Source: Halomonas fontilapidosi (GTDB lineage Bacteria > Pseudomonadota > Gammaproteobacteria > Pseudomonadales > Halomonadaceae). Taken from it: a DNA stretch of 64,000 bases. The notes under the pieces are model-generated. The model did not search any database. It had not been told where the DNA came from and saw only the letters and a list, made by a program, of their open reading frames with translations. The stretch lies in contig NZ_JACHXQ010000001.1 in the NCBI RefSeq assembly GCF_014192285.1, forward strand, positions 496,001 to 560,000, given 5' to 3'. This document shows, piece after piece, positions 14,036 to 23,462 of the stretch. The position numbers and the translations under genes were made by a program. Positions within the stretch are counted from its first letter, which is position 1; every line of letters starts with the position of its first letter.

Positions 14036-15384
14036 CAGGCCTCTTTCTCGATCATGGTGAGGTTGTCACGCAGGATGGGACCATACTCGTACTTGCCGGG
14101 GCACACATAGGTGCACAGGGCCAGGTCCTCTTCATCCAGCTCCAGACAGCCGAGCTGCATTGCCGTCTCGATGTCACCGACGATCAGCGAACGCAGCAGC
14201 TGAGTGGGCAGGATGTCCAGCGGCATCACTTCCTCGTACATGCCCACCGGCACCATGGCGCGCTCGGAACCGTTGGTCGAGGTGGTCGGGGCGTAGCGAG
14301 ACAGGCCCTTGATCTTGGACACGTAGATGCCCATGACCGAGTGGCGGTTGAAGCCGGGCGACAACCAGCCCATCCACACGCGCTTGTTGCCCTCCTCGAG
14401 CAGACTGAGCTGGTTATGGAAACGACCCAGGAAGCGCAGACTGCCCTCGCAGGTGGCACCGGCGAACACCGAGCCGGAGATCACACGGGTACCATCCGGG
14501 TCGATCACTTCACCGTCGAGAAGTTCCTCGGTGCTGGCACCGATCCGGGTACGCAGCAGGCGGGGATTCTCGGCACGCGGGCCGCCCACGGCGAACACCC
14601 GCTGGACGTCCAGCTTGCCCTCGGCAAACAGCTTGCCGAAGGCGATGACGTCCTGATAGCCGGTGTGCCAGACGCGCTTGTGCAGGGCCACGGGCGAGAG
14701 GTGGTGGATATGCGTACCAACCAGGCCGGCAGGATGCGGGCCGGCGAAGGTCTCGTGCTGCACGCCCTGGATGTCGGCACCCGGGAGGCGGGCTTCCGGT
14801 GCCGTGCACAGATAGACCTTGCCTTCGGTGAGCCTGGCCAGCACCTTGAGCCCGTCCTCGAAGGCCTCGGGCTGCTCGTTGATGATGCCGGCAGGATCCG
14901 GCGCCAGCGGATGGGTATCGATGGCCGTGACGAAGATGTCGGTCGGCGTGCTGTCGATGGCCGGCGTGCGCGAGTAGGGACGCGTGCGCAGCGCCGTCCA
15001 CAGGCCGGACTCGACCAGCTGGTCGACGACAACCTGGCGCTCGAGGCTCTCGAGCTTGTCGCGGCCGTGGGCCGTGAACTCGACCGCCTCTTCGCTCTCG
15101 TCGACCTTGATCACCACCGAGAGCAGCTTGCGCTTCTCGCCGCGATGGATGGCGACAACCTCGCCGGCCGCGGGCGCCGTGAAGCGCACCCCGTCGATCT
15201 TCTTGTCGGTGAAGAGCAGTTGGCCCAGCTTGACCCTGTCCCCCTCACTGACCTCCATGGTCGGCTTCATGCCGACATAGTCGGTGCCCAGGACGGCCAC
15301 ATGGCGCACCGGTCGCGCATTCTCGATCTGCGCCTCCGGCGTCCCCGCGATGGGGAGATCCAGGCCTTTTTTGACTTCGATCAT
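14035..15384 (-). CDS. nqrA: Na+-translocating NADH:quinone reductase subunit A, 449 aa
   Basis: Cytoplasmic subunit linked to quinone binding/reduction, first gene of the operon. It begins [21 protein letters not shown], with the barrel-sandwich hybrid domain, and has the later motif [15 protein letters not shown]. Length matches the family (~446). The 118 bp upstream of its ATG leads into the AAGCGGCC tandem array, so the array lies in or next to the operon's promoter region. Confidence 0.98.
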   Translation of the reverse strand: MIEVKKGLDLPIAGTPEAQIENARPVRHVAVLGTDYVGMKPTMEVSEGDRVKLGQLLFTDKKIDGVRFTAPAAGEVVAIHRGEKRKLLSVVIKVDESEEAVEFTAHGRDKLESLERQVVVDQLVESGLWTALRTRPYSRTPAIDSTPTDIFVTAIDTHPLAPDPAGIINEQPEAFEDGLKVLARLTEGKVYLCTAPEARLPGADIQGVQHETFAGPHPAGLVGTHIHHLSPVALHKRVWHTGYQDVIAFGKLFAEGKLDVQRVFAVGGPRAENPRLLRTRIGASTEELLDGEVIDPDGTRVISGSVFAGATCEGSLRFLGRFHNQLSLLEEGNKRVWMGWLSPGFNRHSVMGIYVSKIKGLSRYAPTTSTNGSERAMVPVGMYEEVMPLDILPTQLLRSLIVGDIETAMQLGCLELDEEDLALCTYVCPGKYEYGPILRDNLTMIEKEA

Positions 15385-15501
15385 AGTCTCGCCCAGTTGA
15401 TGGATCGGATATGTGAGGCCCGAGCCACGCTCGAACCACCCCGAAAATCCACCATATTATAAAGAGAAGCGAGAAGGATGGCCACCTGACCTAAGGTCGC
15501 A

Positions 15502-15596
15502 AAGCGGCCAAGCGGCCAAGCGGCCAAGCGGCCAAGCGGCCAAGCGGCCAAGCGGCCAAGCGGCCAAGCGGCCAAGCGGCCAAGCGGCCAAGCGGC
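15502..15596 (+). repeat. perfect tandem array of the 8-bp unit AAGCGGCC, ~11.9 copies
   Basis: Eleven exact units plus a 7-base partial unit, with no mismatch. Because 8 is not a multiple of 3, any coding frame would give an 8-residue repeat. It lies between genes, so it is probably non-coding. The same unit occurs in a second array at 42421-42512. Confidence 0.97.
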
Positions 15597-15629
15597 ATAA
15601 TGGTCCTGCCACCCCTAGCGTCAACACAA

Positions 15630-15662
15630 AGCCCCTGCTGGATGCTTGATCCGGCAGGGGCT
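15630..15662 (-). terminator. strong hairpin, probable terminator of gap
   Basis: A 14-bp stem with one G-U pair (15630-15643 with 15649-15662) and a 5-base loop. On the minus strand it is followed by TTTGTGTT; on the plus strand by CATTTTAC, so it may work both ways. It lies 82 bp beyond the gap stop. Confidence 0.7.
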
Positions 15663-15697
15663 CATTTTACCTCCGCACCTGCCGCCCGTTAGGGATC

Positions 15698-15734
15698 AGC
15701 TTGGCGGCTCGGCGCTTGGCGGCTTGGCGCTGCC
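15698..15734 (-). repeat. degenerate inverted copies of the AAGCGGCC unit
   Basis: On the minus strand this reads as imperfect units (GCGCCAAGCCGCCAAGCGCCGAGCCGCC split into ~8-9 base steps), i.e. the array unit in the opposite orientation, on the far side of the hairpin. The second array at 42.4 kb has the same arrangement. Confidence 0.6.
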
Positions 15735-15743
15735 CGAAGGGCC

Positions 15744-17204
15744 TTACCCCTTGACGCGCGGCAGCTTAAGGAAGTGCACGTTGGAGACGTGCTGCAGGAT
15801 GCGGATCACCTGGCAGCTGTAGCCGAACTCGTTGTCGTACCAGACATAGACCACGGCATTCTTGCCGTTGGCGATCGTCGCCTTGGCGTCGACGATGCCG
15901 GCGTGGCGGTTGCCGACGAAGTCGGTGGAGACCACCTCGGGCGAGTCGACGTAGTCGATCTGCTTCTGGTAGGGCGAGTCCAGCGACATGCGCCGCAGGT
16001 AGTCGTTGAGCGCCTCGGCGTCGGTCTCCTTTTCCAGGCGCAGGTTGAGGATCGCCATGGAGACGTTGGGCGTCGGCACGCGGATGGCGTTGCCGGTGAG
16101 CTTGCCGTCGAACTCCGGCAGCGCCTTGGCCACCGCCTTGGCGGCGCCGGTCTCGGTCAGCACCATGTTGAGCGGCGCGCTGCGGCCGCGACGGTCGCCC
16201 TTGTGGTAGTTGTCGATCAGGTTCTGGTCGTTAGTATAGGAATGCACGGTCTCGACGTGGCCGTGCTCGACGCCGAACGCGTCGTTGAGCACCTTGAGCA
16301 CCGGCACGATGGCATTGGTGGTGCACGAGGCCGCGGAGAGGATGCGATCCTGCTCGCCGATATCCTGATGGTTGATGCCGTAGACGATGTTGGCGATGTT
16401 GCCCTTGCCCGGGGCGGTGAGGATCGCCTTGGCCACGCCTTTGCACTGGATATGCTGGCCGAGGCCGTCCTCGTCGCGCCAGATGCCGGTATTGTCGACC
16501 ACCACGGCATTATCGATGCCGTAGTCGGTGTAGTTGATCTCGGTGGGCGAATCGGCGTAGATCACCTTGATGACGTTGCCATTGGCGGTAATGGTGCGCG
16601 CCTCGGCATCGACGCTGATGGTGCCGTTGAAGGGCCCGTGCACGGAGTCGCGGCGCAGCAGACTGGCGCGCTTTTCCAGGTCCTTGGCGATGTCGCCGCG
16701 GCCGCGCACCACGATGGCGCGCAGGCGCAGCAGGTTGCCGCCGCCGGCCTTCTCGACCAGCACGCGCGCCAGGATCCGCCCGATACGACCGAAGCCATAT
16801 AGCACCACGTCCTTGGGCTGGCCGTTGTCGCCGTCGGCGTCATGGCCATCGACGATTTCGGCCAGTTCGTCACGCAGGAAGGCCACCGGGTCGCCGCCGC
16901 GCGCCTTGAAGGCCACACCGAGCTTGCCCACGTCGACATGCGCCGGCCCCAGGTTGAGCTCGGTCATCGCCTTGACCAGCGGGAAGGTGTCCTGAACGGA
17001 GAGCTCGGTACCCTCGACCTTGCGCACATAGCGGTGATCCTTGAGGATGCGGATCACGCTGCGGTTGAACAGCGACCGCCCGTACATGGTCACCACCACG
17101 TTGTTATGGCGATACAGGCTGCCGATCATGGGGATCATCTGTTCGGCGATCGCCTGGTTGTCGTGCCATTCCTGGAAGACGCTATCGAGGGGTTGCTGAC
17201 TCAC
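15744..17204 (-). CDS. gap: glyceraldehyde-3-phosphate dehydrogenase, long form, 486 aa
   Basis: Oxidises glyceraldehyde-3-phosphate to 1,3-bisphosphoglycerate. The core starts near residue 133 with a Rossmann fold (VVLYGFGRIGR). The catalytic Cys is in SAASCTTNA (about residue 294), followed by HSYTNDQN and the C-terminal WYDNEFGYS. The N-terminal ~130 residues are an extra helical domain absent from the usual ~335-aa enzyme. This resembles the long GAPDH of Pseudomonas (PA3001-like) and related gammaproteobacteria. The start is GTG at 17204, with AGGAGAGG at ideal spacing. It is divergent from mfd. Confidence 0.93.
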   Translation of the reverse strand: MSQQPLDSVFQEWHDNQAIAEQMIPMIGSLYRHNNVVVTMYGRSLFNRSVIRILKDHRYVRKVEGTELSVQDTFPLVKAMTELNLGPAHVDVGKLGVAFKARGGDPVAFLRDELAEIVDGHDADGDNGQPKDVVLYGFGRIGRILARVLVEKAGGGNLLRLRAIVVRGRGDIAKDLEKRASLLRRDSVHGPFNGTISVDAEARTITANGNVIKVIYADSPTEINYTDYGIDNAVVVDNTGIWRDEDGLGQHIQCKGVAKAILTAPGKGNIANIVYGINHQDIGEQDRILSAASCTTNAIVPVLKVLNDAFGVEHGHVETVHSYTNDQNLIDNYHKGDRRGRSAPLNMVLTETGAAKAVAKALPEFDGKLTGNAIRVPTPNVSMAILNLRLEKETDAEALNDYLRRMSLDSPYQKQIDYVDSPEVVSTDFVGNRHAGIVDAKATIANGKNAVVYVWYDNEFGYSCQVIRILQHVSNVHFLKLPRVKG

Positions 17205-17407
17205 GGGTGACCTCTCCTTGGGGATAGGGGTGGGCTAAGGCTATCTGCGCATTATCCGGGGCGGCGTCGGCCGGGGCAATCGCAGGATGGTCGCACTGGC
17301 TGTAGGCGTTTTACAGAACGCCATCCTGGACTACAGGCCCGCCGCGAGGCTGGTATCATACCCGCTTTCCGCAAGCCGCTCATGACCACGGTTGGGTAAC
17401 CGATAGC

Positions 17408-20400
17408 ATGCCGAATTTCTCGCCGCTCGACCCGCCGCGCCCCCAGGGGCTGCGCGACACCCTCTACTGGCAGGCACCGCCGGGCAGCGCCAGCGCCCTG
17501 GCCCTGGCCCACCTGGCCGAGGACGCGCCGCTGCTGGTGGTCACGCCCGACACCGCCTCAGCCCAGCGCCTGGAGAGTGACCTGGGCTTCTATGGCCACC
17601 TGCCGGTGCTGCCCTTCCCCGACTGGGAGACGCTGCCCTACGACAGCTTCTCGCCGCACCAGGATATCGTCTCGGCGCGGCTGCGCACGCTGCGCCGGCT
17701 GCAGGACGGCGAACACGGCATCGTGCTGGCGGCCATGAACACCCTGATGCAGCGCCTGCCACCGGTCGACTACATCGCCGGGCGCGTGATGACGCTGGAA
17801 ACCGGCCAGACCCTCGACCGCGAGGGCTTTCGCGACGCCCTGTCGCGGGCCGGCTACAGGGCCGTGGAGACGGTCTATGAACCCGGCGAATACGCCCTGC
17901 GCGGCGCCCTGATCGACCTCTTCCCGATGGGCGCCGAGGCGCCGCTGCGTATCGACCTGTTCGACGACGAGATCGACACCCTGCGCCACTTCGACCCCGA
18001 CACCCAGCGTAGCCAGGACCGGGTCGAGCGCGTGGAACTGCTGCCCGCCCACGAATATTCGCTGTCACGCTCGGCGATTGCCTGCTTCCGCGAGGGCTTC
18101 GAGACGCTGTTCGACGTCGACCCGCGCCAGTGCCCGCTCTATGTGGATGCCCTCAAGGGCATTCCCGCCCCGGGCCTGGAGCAGTACCTGCCGCTGTTCT
18201 TCGACGAGACCGCCACGCTCTTCGAGCACCTGGCCGAGGGCACCCGGGTGGCCATGCTGCCCGGGGTCTTCGAGGCGGCCGAGCATCACTGGGCGGCCAT
18301 CGAGAGCCGCTACGAAAACCTCGGGGTCGACCCCACCCGGCCGCTGCTGCCGCCCCACCGCGCCTTCGTGCCGGTCGCCGAAGTGTTCGGCGCCATCAAG
18401 CGCCACCCGCGGGTGGCGCTGACCACCGAGACCGACCACCGCCACGCCGTGACGCCGGCCACCCGCACCCCGCCGACGGTGACGGTGAATGCCCGGGCCA
18501 AGCAGCCCTTGGCCGCCCTCGAGACCTTCCTGGCCGAGCACCCGGCCACCCGGGCGCTGTTCGTCGCCGAGTCGCGCGGGCGTCGCGAGGCGCTCGAGGA
18601 GACCCTGGCGCCGCTCAAGCTCGCGTTGCGCCATGTCGAGGACTTCCCCGCCTTTCTGGACAGCGACGACCGGCTGGCGATCACCGAGGGCGAGATCGAT
18701 GCCGGCCTGTGGCTGACCGACCCGGACCTGGCGGTGGTCAGCGAGACCGAGCTGTTCGGTGAAGTGGTTCGCCAGAGCCGCCGCCGCGAACGCGCCACCG
18801 ACGACAGCGAGCTGGCAATTCGCCACCTGTCGGAGCTGCGCCCCGGCGCCCCGGTCGTCCACCAGGCCCATGGCGTGGGCCGCTACAAGGGCCTCGAGAC
18901 CCTCGAGGCCGGTGGCCAGGCCGCCGAGTTCGTGACCCTGGAGTACGCCGACGGGGCACGCCTCTATGTGCCGGTCGACAGCCTGCACCTGATCTCGCGC
19001 TATGCCGGCGCCGATGACGAGCTTGCCCCGCTGCACAAGCTCGGCTCCGACCAGTGGGAAAAGGCCCGGCGGCGTGCCGCCGAGAAGATCCGCGATACCG
19101 CCGCCGAGCTGCTCGACATCTATGCCCGCCGCGAGGCCCGCGAGGGCTTCGCCTGCGACCTGCCCGACGCGGAGTACGCGCGCTTTGCCGGCAGCTTCCC
19201 GTTCGAGGAGACTCCCGACCAACGGGCGGCGATTCAGGCGGTGATCGGCGACATGACCGCCCCGCGCCCCATGGACCGGGTGGTCTGCGGCGACGTGGGC
19301 TTCGGCAAGACCGAGGTCGCCATGCGCGCCGCCTTCCTGGCCGTGCACTCCGGGCGCCAGGTGGTGGTGCTGGTGCCCACCACCCTGCTCGCCCGCCAGC
19401 ACTACGAGAACTTCCGCGACCGCTTCGCCGACACCGCGGTGAACATCGAGCTGATCTCGCGCTTCACCGCGGGCAAGGGCCAGTCGGCGTCGCTGAAACG
19501 CATCGAGGAGGGTCAGGCCGACATCGTCATCGGCACCCACAAGCTGCTCTCGAAGAGCACCAAGCTGCCGCACATGGGACTGTTGATCATCGACGAGGAG
19601 CACCGCTTCGGCGTGGCCCAGAAGGAGCGCCTCAAGAGCCTGCGCGCCGAGGTCGACATCCTGACCATGACCGCCACGCCGATCCCGCGCACGCTCAACA
19701 TGGCGATGAGCGGCATCCGCGATCTATCGATCATCGCTACCCCGCCGGCCCGGCGCCTGTCGGTGAAGACCTTTGTCCAGCAGCGCGACGAGGCGGTGAT
19801 CAAGGAGGCGATCCTGCGCGAGATCCTGCGCGGCGGGCAGGTCTACTTCCTGCACAACGAGGTCAAGACCATCGAGCCCGCCGCCGAGAAAGTACGCGAG
19901 CTGGTGCCTGATGCCCGGGTAGGCGTCGCGCATGGCCAGCTGCCGGAGCGCTCGCTGGAGCGGGTGATGTCCGACTTCTACCACAAGCGCTTCAACGTGC
20001 TGGTCTGCTCGACCATCATCGAGACCGGCATCGACGTGCCCAGCGCCAATACCATCGTCATCGAGCGCGCCGACAAGTTCGGCCTGGCCCAGCTCCACCA
20101 GCTGCGCGGCCGCGTCGGGCGCAGCCACCATCAGGCCTACGCCTACCTGCTCGCTCCGCCGCCGCGGGTGATGAGCAAGGATGCCGTCAAGCGGCTGGAG
20201 GCCATCGCCGGCGCCGAGGACCTGGGCGCCGGCTTCACCCTGGCCAGCCATGACATGGAGATTCGCGGCGCGGGGGAACTGCTCGGCGAGGAGCAGAGCG
20301 GGCAGATGGAAGCGGTGGGCTATGGCCTCTACATGCAGATGCTCGACCGCGCCGTGACGGCCATCCGGGAGGGCCGCACGCCCAATATCGAGGCGCCGCT

Positions 20401-20857
20401 GGACCAGGGCGTCGAGGTCAGCCTCAATCTGCCGGCGCTGATCCCCGACGACTACCTGCATGATGTCCAGCAGCGCCTGGTGATGTACAAGCGCATCGCC
20501 AACGCCGGCGACGAGGCCGAACTGAATGAGCTCAGGGTCGAGATGATCGACCGCTTCGGCCTGCTGCCGGACCCGGTCAAGACCCTATTGCGCCAGACCC
20601 GGCTGCGCCAGCGCGCCGAGCGCCTGGGCATCACCCGCCTGGAAGCCGGCCCCGAGAAGGGCCGGGTGATCTTCGGCAGCCAGACCCCCGTCGACCCGCT
20701 GGTGCTCGTGGAGCTCATCCAGAAGGCGCCGGACCGCTATCGCCTGGACGGCGCCGACACGCTGCGCTTCGAAGCGCCCATGGAGAAGGCCGACGACCGC
20801 TTCCAGGCCGTGGAACAGCTGCTCGATACCCTTAACCGCAAGGCCGAAGCGGCGTAG
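17408..20857 (+). CDS. mfd: transcription-repair coupling factor, 1149 aa
   Basis: Removes stalled RNA polymerase from lesions and recruits UvrA. Domains in order: UvrB-homology region (residues ~20-350), degenerate domain 3, RNA-polymerase-interaction (CarD-like) domain beginning VVHQAHGVGRYKGLE near residue 485, and a RecG-type translocase. The translocase has Walker A GDVGFGKTEVAMRAAF (~630) and Walker B as DEEHRFG (~730). The C-terminal TRCF domain completes it. Length equals the E. coli protein (1148). The divergent gap-mfd interval contains TGGTATCAT, a plausible mfd -10 box. Confidence 0.98.
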   Translation: MPNFSPLDPPRPQGLRDTLYWQAPPGSASALALAHLAEDAPLLVVTPDTASAQRLESDLGFYGHLPVLPFPDWETLPYDSFSPHQDIVSARLRTLRRLQDGEHGIVLAAMNTLMQRLPPVDYIAGRVMTLETGQTLDREGFRDALSRAGYRAVETVYEPGEYALRGALIDLFPMGAEAPLRIDLFDDEIDTLRHFDPDTQRSQDRVERVELLPAHEYSLSRSAIACFREGFETLFDVDPRQCPLYVDALKGIPAPGLEQYLPLFFDETATLFEHLAEGTRVAMLPGVFEAAEHHWAAIESRYENLGVDPTRPLLPPHRAFVPVAEVFGAIKRHPRVALTTETDHRHAVTPATRTPPTVTVNARAKQPLAALETFLAEHPATRALFVAESRGRREALEETLAPLKLALRHVEDFPAFLDSDDRLAITEGEIDAGLWLTDPDLAVVSETELFGEVVRQSRRRERATDDSELAIRHLSELRPGAPVVHQAHGVGRYKGLETLEAGGQAAEFVTLEYADGARLYVPVDSLHLISRYAGADDELAPLHKLGSDQWEKARRRAAEKIRDTAAELLDIYARREAREGFACDLPDAEYARFAGSFPFEETPDQRAAIQAVIGDMTAPRPMDRVVCGDVGFGKTEVAMRAAFLAVHSGRQVVVLVPTTLLARQHYENFRDRFADTAVNIELISRFTAGKGQSASLKRIEEGQADIVIGTHKLLSKSTKLPHMGLLIIDEEHRFGVAQKERLKSLRAEVDILTMTATPIPRTLNMAMSGIRDLSIIATPPARRLSVKTFVQQRDEAVIKEAILREILRGGQVYFLHNEVKTIEPAAEKVRELVPDARVGVAHGQLPERSLERVMSDFYHKRFNVLVCSTIIETGIDVPSANTIVIERADKFGLAQLHQLRGRVGRSHHQAYAYLLAPPPRVMSKDAVKRLEAIAGAEDLGAGFTLASHDMEIRGAGELLGEEQSGQMEAVGYGLYMQMLDRAVTAIREGRTPNIEAPLDQGVEVSLNLPALIPDDYLHDVQQRLVMYKRIANAGDEAELNELRVEMIDRFGLLPDPVKTLLRQTRLRQRAERLGITRLEAGPEKGRVIFGSQTPVDPLVLVELIQKAPDRYRLDGADTLRFEAPMEKADDRFQAVEQLLDTLNRKAEAA

Positions 20858-20875
20858 CTGTCAACCTGGGTGGTC

Positions 20876-20925
20876 AACCGGGGTCAGACCCCAACTGGGA
20901 AGGGGACCCCAAGTGGGAATTTCTG
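20876..20925. repeat. short palindromic GGGGTC-type repeat remnant
   Basis: Contains the 13-base near-palindrome GGGGTCAGACCCC (20880-20892) followed by variants (GGGGACCCC at 20903-20911). Similar GGGTCCCC...AACCCC text occurs at 60466-60490. Such motifs are common dispersed extragenic palindromes in proteobacteria. A link to a mobilising tyrosine transposase is inference; none is encoded here. Confidence 0.5.
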
Positions 20926-21011
20926 ATTCGCCGGGCGATACTATAGGCTAAGGATGCCCAGGATGGGCCCATCGCAGCCCCGACCCACGGCAACCACGAG
21001 ACCATGACTCG

Positions 21012-22061
21012 ATGACGCACTCTTTCCCGCTCGGGCGCACCGCCCGATTCGCCTCGGCGCTGGCGCTCTGCGCCGCCCTGGCAACGCCCCTGCAGGCCAA
21101 CAGCGAAGAATGGCCCCGCGGTTACTATCCCCTTCCCGAAGAGGGCGACCTGGTAGGCGAAGTCTATCGCGTCGTTGCCGAGAGCGGCGACACCCTGATC
21201 GATATCGGCCATGAGCACGGCATCGGCTACGAGGAGATGGTGCGCGCCAACCCGGGGGTCAGCATCTGGGCGCCCTTCGAGGGCACCGAGGTGGTGATTC
21301 CCGGTCGCTTCATCCTCCCCGACGAGCCCCGCGAGGGGCTGGTGGTCAACGTGGCGGAGATGCGCCTCTACTATTATCCGCCGTCCGATGACGGCGAGAC
21401 GCCGCGCGTCGAGACCTACCCCATCGCCGTCGGGCGCATGGACTGGAAGACGCCGCTGGGCACCACCCGCATCACCGAGAAGGTCAAGAACCCGGCGTGG
21501 TATCCACCGGCCTCGATCCGCCGCGAGCACGCCGAGGCCGGCGACCCGCTTCCCAGCGTGGTGCCACCGGGCCCCGACAACCCCATGGGCACGCGCAAGA
21601 TGCGCCTGGGCATCCCCGGCTACCTGATCCATGGCACCAATCGCCCCGAGGGGGTGGGCATGCGCGTGACCCATGGCTGCATCCGCATGCTGCCCGAGGA
21701 TATCGAGGCCCTCTTCCCGCGCCTGCCCACCGGCACCCAGGTCAAGCTGATCAACGAGACGCTCAAGCTCGGCTGGTCGGATGGCACCCTGCACGTTCAG
21801 GCCTACCCGTACCTGGACGAGGAGGACGGCACCACCATCCAGCGCATCACCGAGGCCCTCGATCAGGTGGACATGGCAACCGACGGGCTCGACTACCCGG
21901 TGGACTACGCCCGTCTTCGTGAAGTGGTGGAAGTACCGCGCGGCATGCCCGTGGCGCTGGAGGTCAGCGCCCCCGAGCCCGCGCCGGAAACGCTCTGGGA
22001 TCGCCTGGAGCTGATCGCTGCCGATACCGAATCCCTCGAGAACCAGCCCGAGGAAAGCTGA
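21012..22061 (+). CDS. LysM-containing L,D-transpeptidase (YkuD family), 349 aa, periplasmic
   Basis: Cross-links peptidoglycan or attaches lipoproteins to it. An N-terminal Sec signal ends near AATPLQA (residue ~30). A LysM-like module (YRVVAESGDTLIDIGHEHGIGYEEMVRANPG) is followed by a YkuD catalytic domain with HGTNRP and the catalytic Cys in MRVTHGCIRM (near residue 222). The C-terminal ~100 residues are an extra domain as in ErfK/YbiS/YnhG enzymes. An Lpp-type lipoprotein gene lies just downstream on the other strand, which fits an Lpp-attaching role, though this is only suggested by position. Confidence 0.92.
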   Translation: MTHSFPLGRTARFASALALCAALATPLQANSEEWPRGYYPLPEEGDLVGEVYRVVAESGDTLIDIGHEHGIGYEEMVRANPGVSIWAPFEGTEVVIPGRFILPDEPREGLVVNVAEMRLYYYPPSDDGETPRVETYPIAVGRMDWKTPLGTTRITEKVKNPAWYPPASIRREHAEAGDPLPSVVPPGPDNPMGTRKMRLGIPGYLIHGTNRPEGVGMRVTHGCIRMLPEDIEALFPRLPTGTQVKLINETLKLGWSDGTLHVQAYPYLDEEDGTTIQRITEALDQVDMATDGLDYPVDYARLREVVEVPRGMPVALEVSAPEPAPETLWDRLELIAADTESLENQPEES

Positions 22062-22186
22062 GGCTCTGCTGGTCTGATCGCGAAGAGGCAGCCACCCCAT
22101 CGCGATGCAAGTCGAGGCGTCGAACCGTTCGCTCCCACAAGGACAACAGTGCCGCCACAGAGTGAATAGCACACTTCAAGCAAACA

Positions 22187-22220
22187 ACAAGGGCCTCGCC
22201 GTTACCGGCGAGGCCCTTGT
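22187..22220 (-). terminator. terminator of the Lpp-like lipoprotein gene
   Basis: A perfect 14-bp stem (22187-22200 with 22207-22220, loop of 6) followed on the minus strand by TGTTTG. It lies 43 bp beyond the lipoprotein stop and may also serve the converging transpeptidase gene. Confidence 0.8.
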
Positions 22221-22262
22221 CTTGAACGTTCTGCTACCGCCCTAGCGGGCGGCGGAGAACGA

Positions 22263-22526
22263 TCACTTGCGCATGGAACGCTCGAACATGCGGTTCATCT
22301 CTTCACGGTTCTGCTCGGACATCTGCAGGGCCGCCTGAGCATCGCGCTGCGCCTGGTTGGCGGTGTTCTGCGCCTGGGTGGCGATGCTGCGTGCTTCAGC
22401 AGCGTCGGCCTGGGCAGACTCGGCGGTCATGCGGACTTCTTCCAGGGCGCTGGTAGAGGCACAACCGGCCAGGATGGCCAGCGAGGCGGCAGCGGCAGTC
22501 AGCTTCAGGGTAGTCTTCAGAGTCAT
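22263..22526 (-). CDS. Lpp/OprI-like alanine-zipper outer-membrane lipoprotein, 87 aa
   Basis: Lipoprotein signal with lipobox LAILAGC (Cys near residue 22). A continuous heptad helix rich in Ala, Gln and Glu follows (AQADAAEARSIATQAQNTANQAQ), ending MFERSMRK. This is the layout of Braun's lipoprotein and Pseudomonas OprI, trimeric coiled coils whose C-terminal Lys is joined to peptidoglycan; the terminal Lys is present here. It is preceded by AAGGAGAA and has a long ~180 bp upstream region, as expected for a highly expressed gene. Lipidation and cross-linking are inferred from the family. Confidence 0.9.
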   Translation of the reverse strand: MTLKTTLKLTAAAASLAILAGCASTSALEEVRMTAESAQADAAEARSIATQAQNTANQAQRDAQAALQMSEQNREEMNRMFERSMRK

Positions 22527-22703
22527 GATGTTCTCCTTGAGTCTTCCTTGGATACGGCATTGGTGTTGCCTGAAATTCAGGCTGCCTGCGGAAGCAGGCC
22601 TTCTTGCAGCGACTTCTGCTGCGAAGCACAGGAGTCAAACGCTGTTTTATGATATGCAACGGCGCTTGTCCATAGCTTAGAACGTCCCTAGCGCATGTAA
22701 AGC

Positions 22704-23315
22704 CTAGCGGATGACGACGCGTGTGCCAATGTCGATCAGTGACGACAGGCGCTCGACCTGATCGTCGGTCACCGCCACACAGCCATCCGTCCAGTGGAAC
22801 TGCTGGTGGATGTCGAGATCCCCCTCACCGACACCATGGATGCCGATGAAACCACCCAGCACCGTATCCTGGGGAGGATAGCCGTGTCGACGGTAGTAGG
22901 AGAAGTAGTCGTCGTAGTCCTGCTGCGTGTAGACCCCTGCCTCCAGCGCCATGCGGGCATGGGTCGGCGTGGGGTAGTCGAGTCCGATGAAGATATGGAA
23001 CTTGCTGCGGCGATTGAAGCGATTGACCCGGAACTCGCCAAACGGCGTGGCGCGGTCGCCCCGCTGACGCTGCGGCCGGGCCCCACCCCGGCCCAGCGAG
23101 ACCGGTTCGAAGCGCTCGACAAGGCGATTGCCGCGATAGACGCTCAGCATCGCCTCGCGATCCTCGACCAGCACCCAAAGCTCGTCGTCATGGCGAGGCA
23201 CGATGGCGCGGGACAGCAGGCTCTCCATCAGGCTGGCAGACGCAGGAGGGGCCAGCAGCAGCAGCGGCGAACTCAGCGCCAGCAGGCCGAAGCGACGACG
23301 GGACAGGAGCTTCAT
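22704..23315 (-). CDS. L,D-transpeptidase family protein (YkuD-type), 203 aa, exported
   Basis: N-terminal signal with paired arginines (LLSRRRFGLLALSSPLLLL) followed by APPASA. The mature part matches a short YkuD domain: FIGIHGVGEGDLD with the conserved His, and the catalytic Cys in WTDGCVAVTDDQV (residue ~181). A region LGRGGARPQRQRGDRATPFGEF corresponds to the family's G-D-x-x-T-P segment. No LysM is present. This resembles YafK/ErfK-like enzymes, so a role in cell-wall modification is likely. The arginine pair could suggest Tat export, but the motif is incomplete. Confidence 0.85.
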   Translation of the reverse strand: MKLLSRRRFGLLALSSPLLLLAPPASASLMESLLSRAIVPRHDDELWVLVEDREAMLSVYRGNRLVERFEPVSLGRGGARPQRQRGDRATPFGEFRVNRFNRRSKFHIFIGLDYPTPTHARMALEAGVYTQQDYDDYFSYYRRHGYPPQDTVLGGFIGIHGVGEGDLDIHQQFHWTDGCVAVTDDQVERLSSLIDIGTRVVIR

Positions 23316-23462
23316 CGGTGACGCCTCAGGGACAAGCAGGATGGAAAAACTTCATGTTGACAGCCGTTATACCGGATTGCTGCCGGCCTGTCAGGGGGTG
23401 TGGGCCACCGCTGAGACATGACCGGCATCGACCCAAGGACTGAACCAGCGCGACACGGCGTT

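Larger units (their letters stand above)
15385..15743. other. intergenic region between nqrA and gap: leader, tandem array, hairpin, inverted repeat copies
   Basis: No gene seen. From left to right it holds ~117 bp of nqrA leader, including an AT-rich patch around 15450-15470 (CCATATTATAAAGAG). The 8-bp array (15502-15596), a strong hairpin (15630-15662) and degenerate inverted copies of the array unit (15698-15734), just after the gap stop, follow. An nqr promoter would have to lie in the AT-rich patch or within or beyond the array. Confidence 0.6.

Noticed and set aside
15502..15596. CRISPR array
   Set aside because: The unit is only 8 bp with no spacers, and no cas genes are present.
15413..15649. 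Open frames through the first AAGCGGCC array, giving 8-residue protein repeats on both strands
   Set aside because: Any frame through a stop-free 8-bp repeat is open. There is no ribosome binding site, and the region sits between genes next to a terminator.
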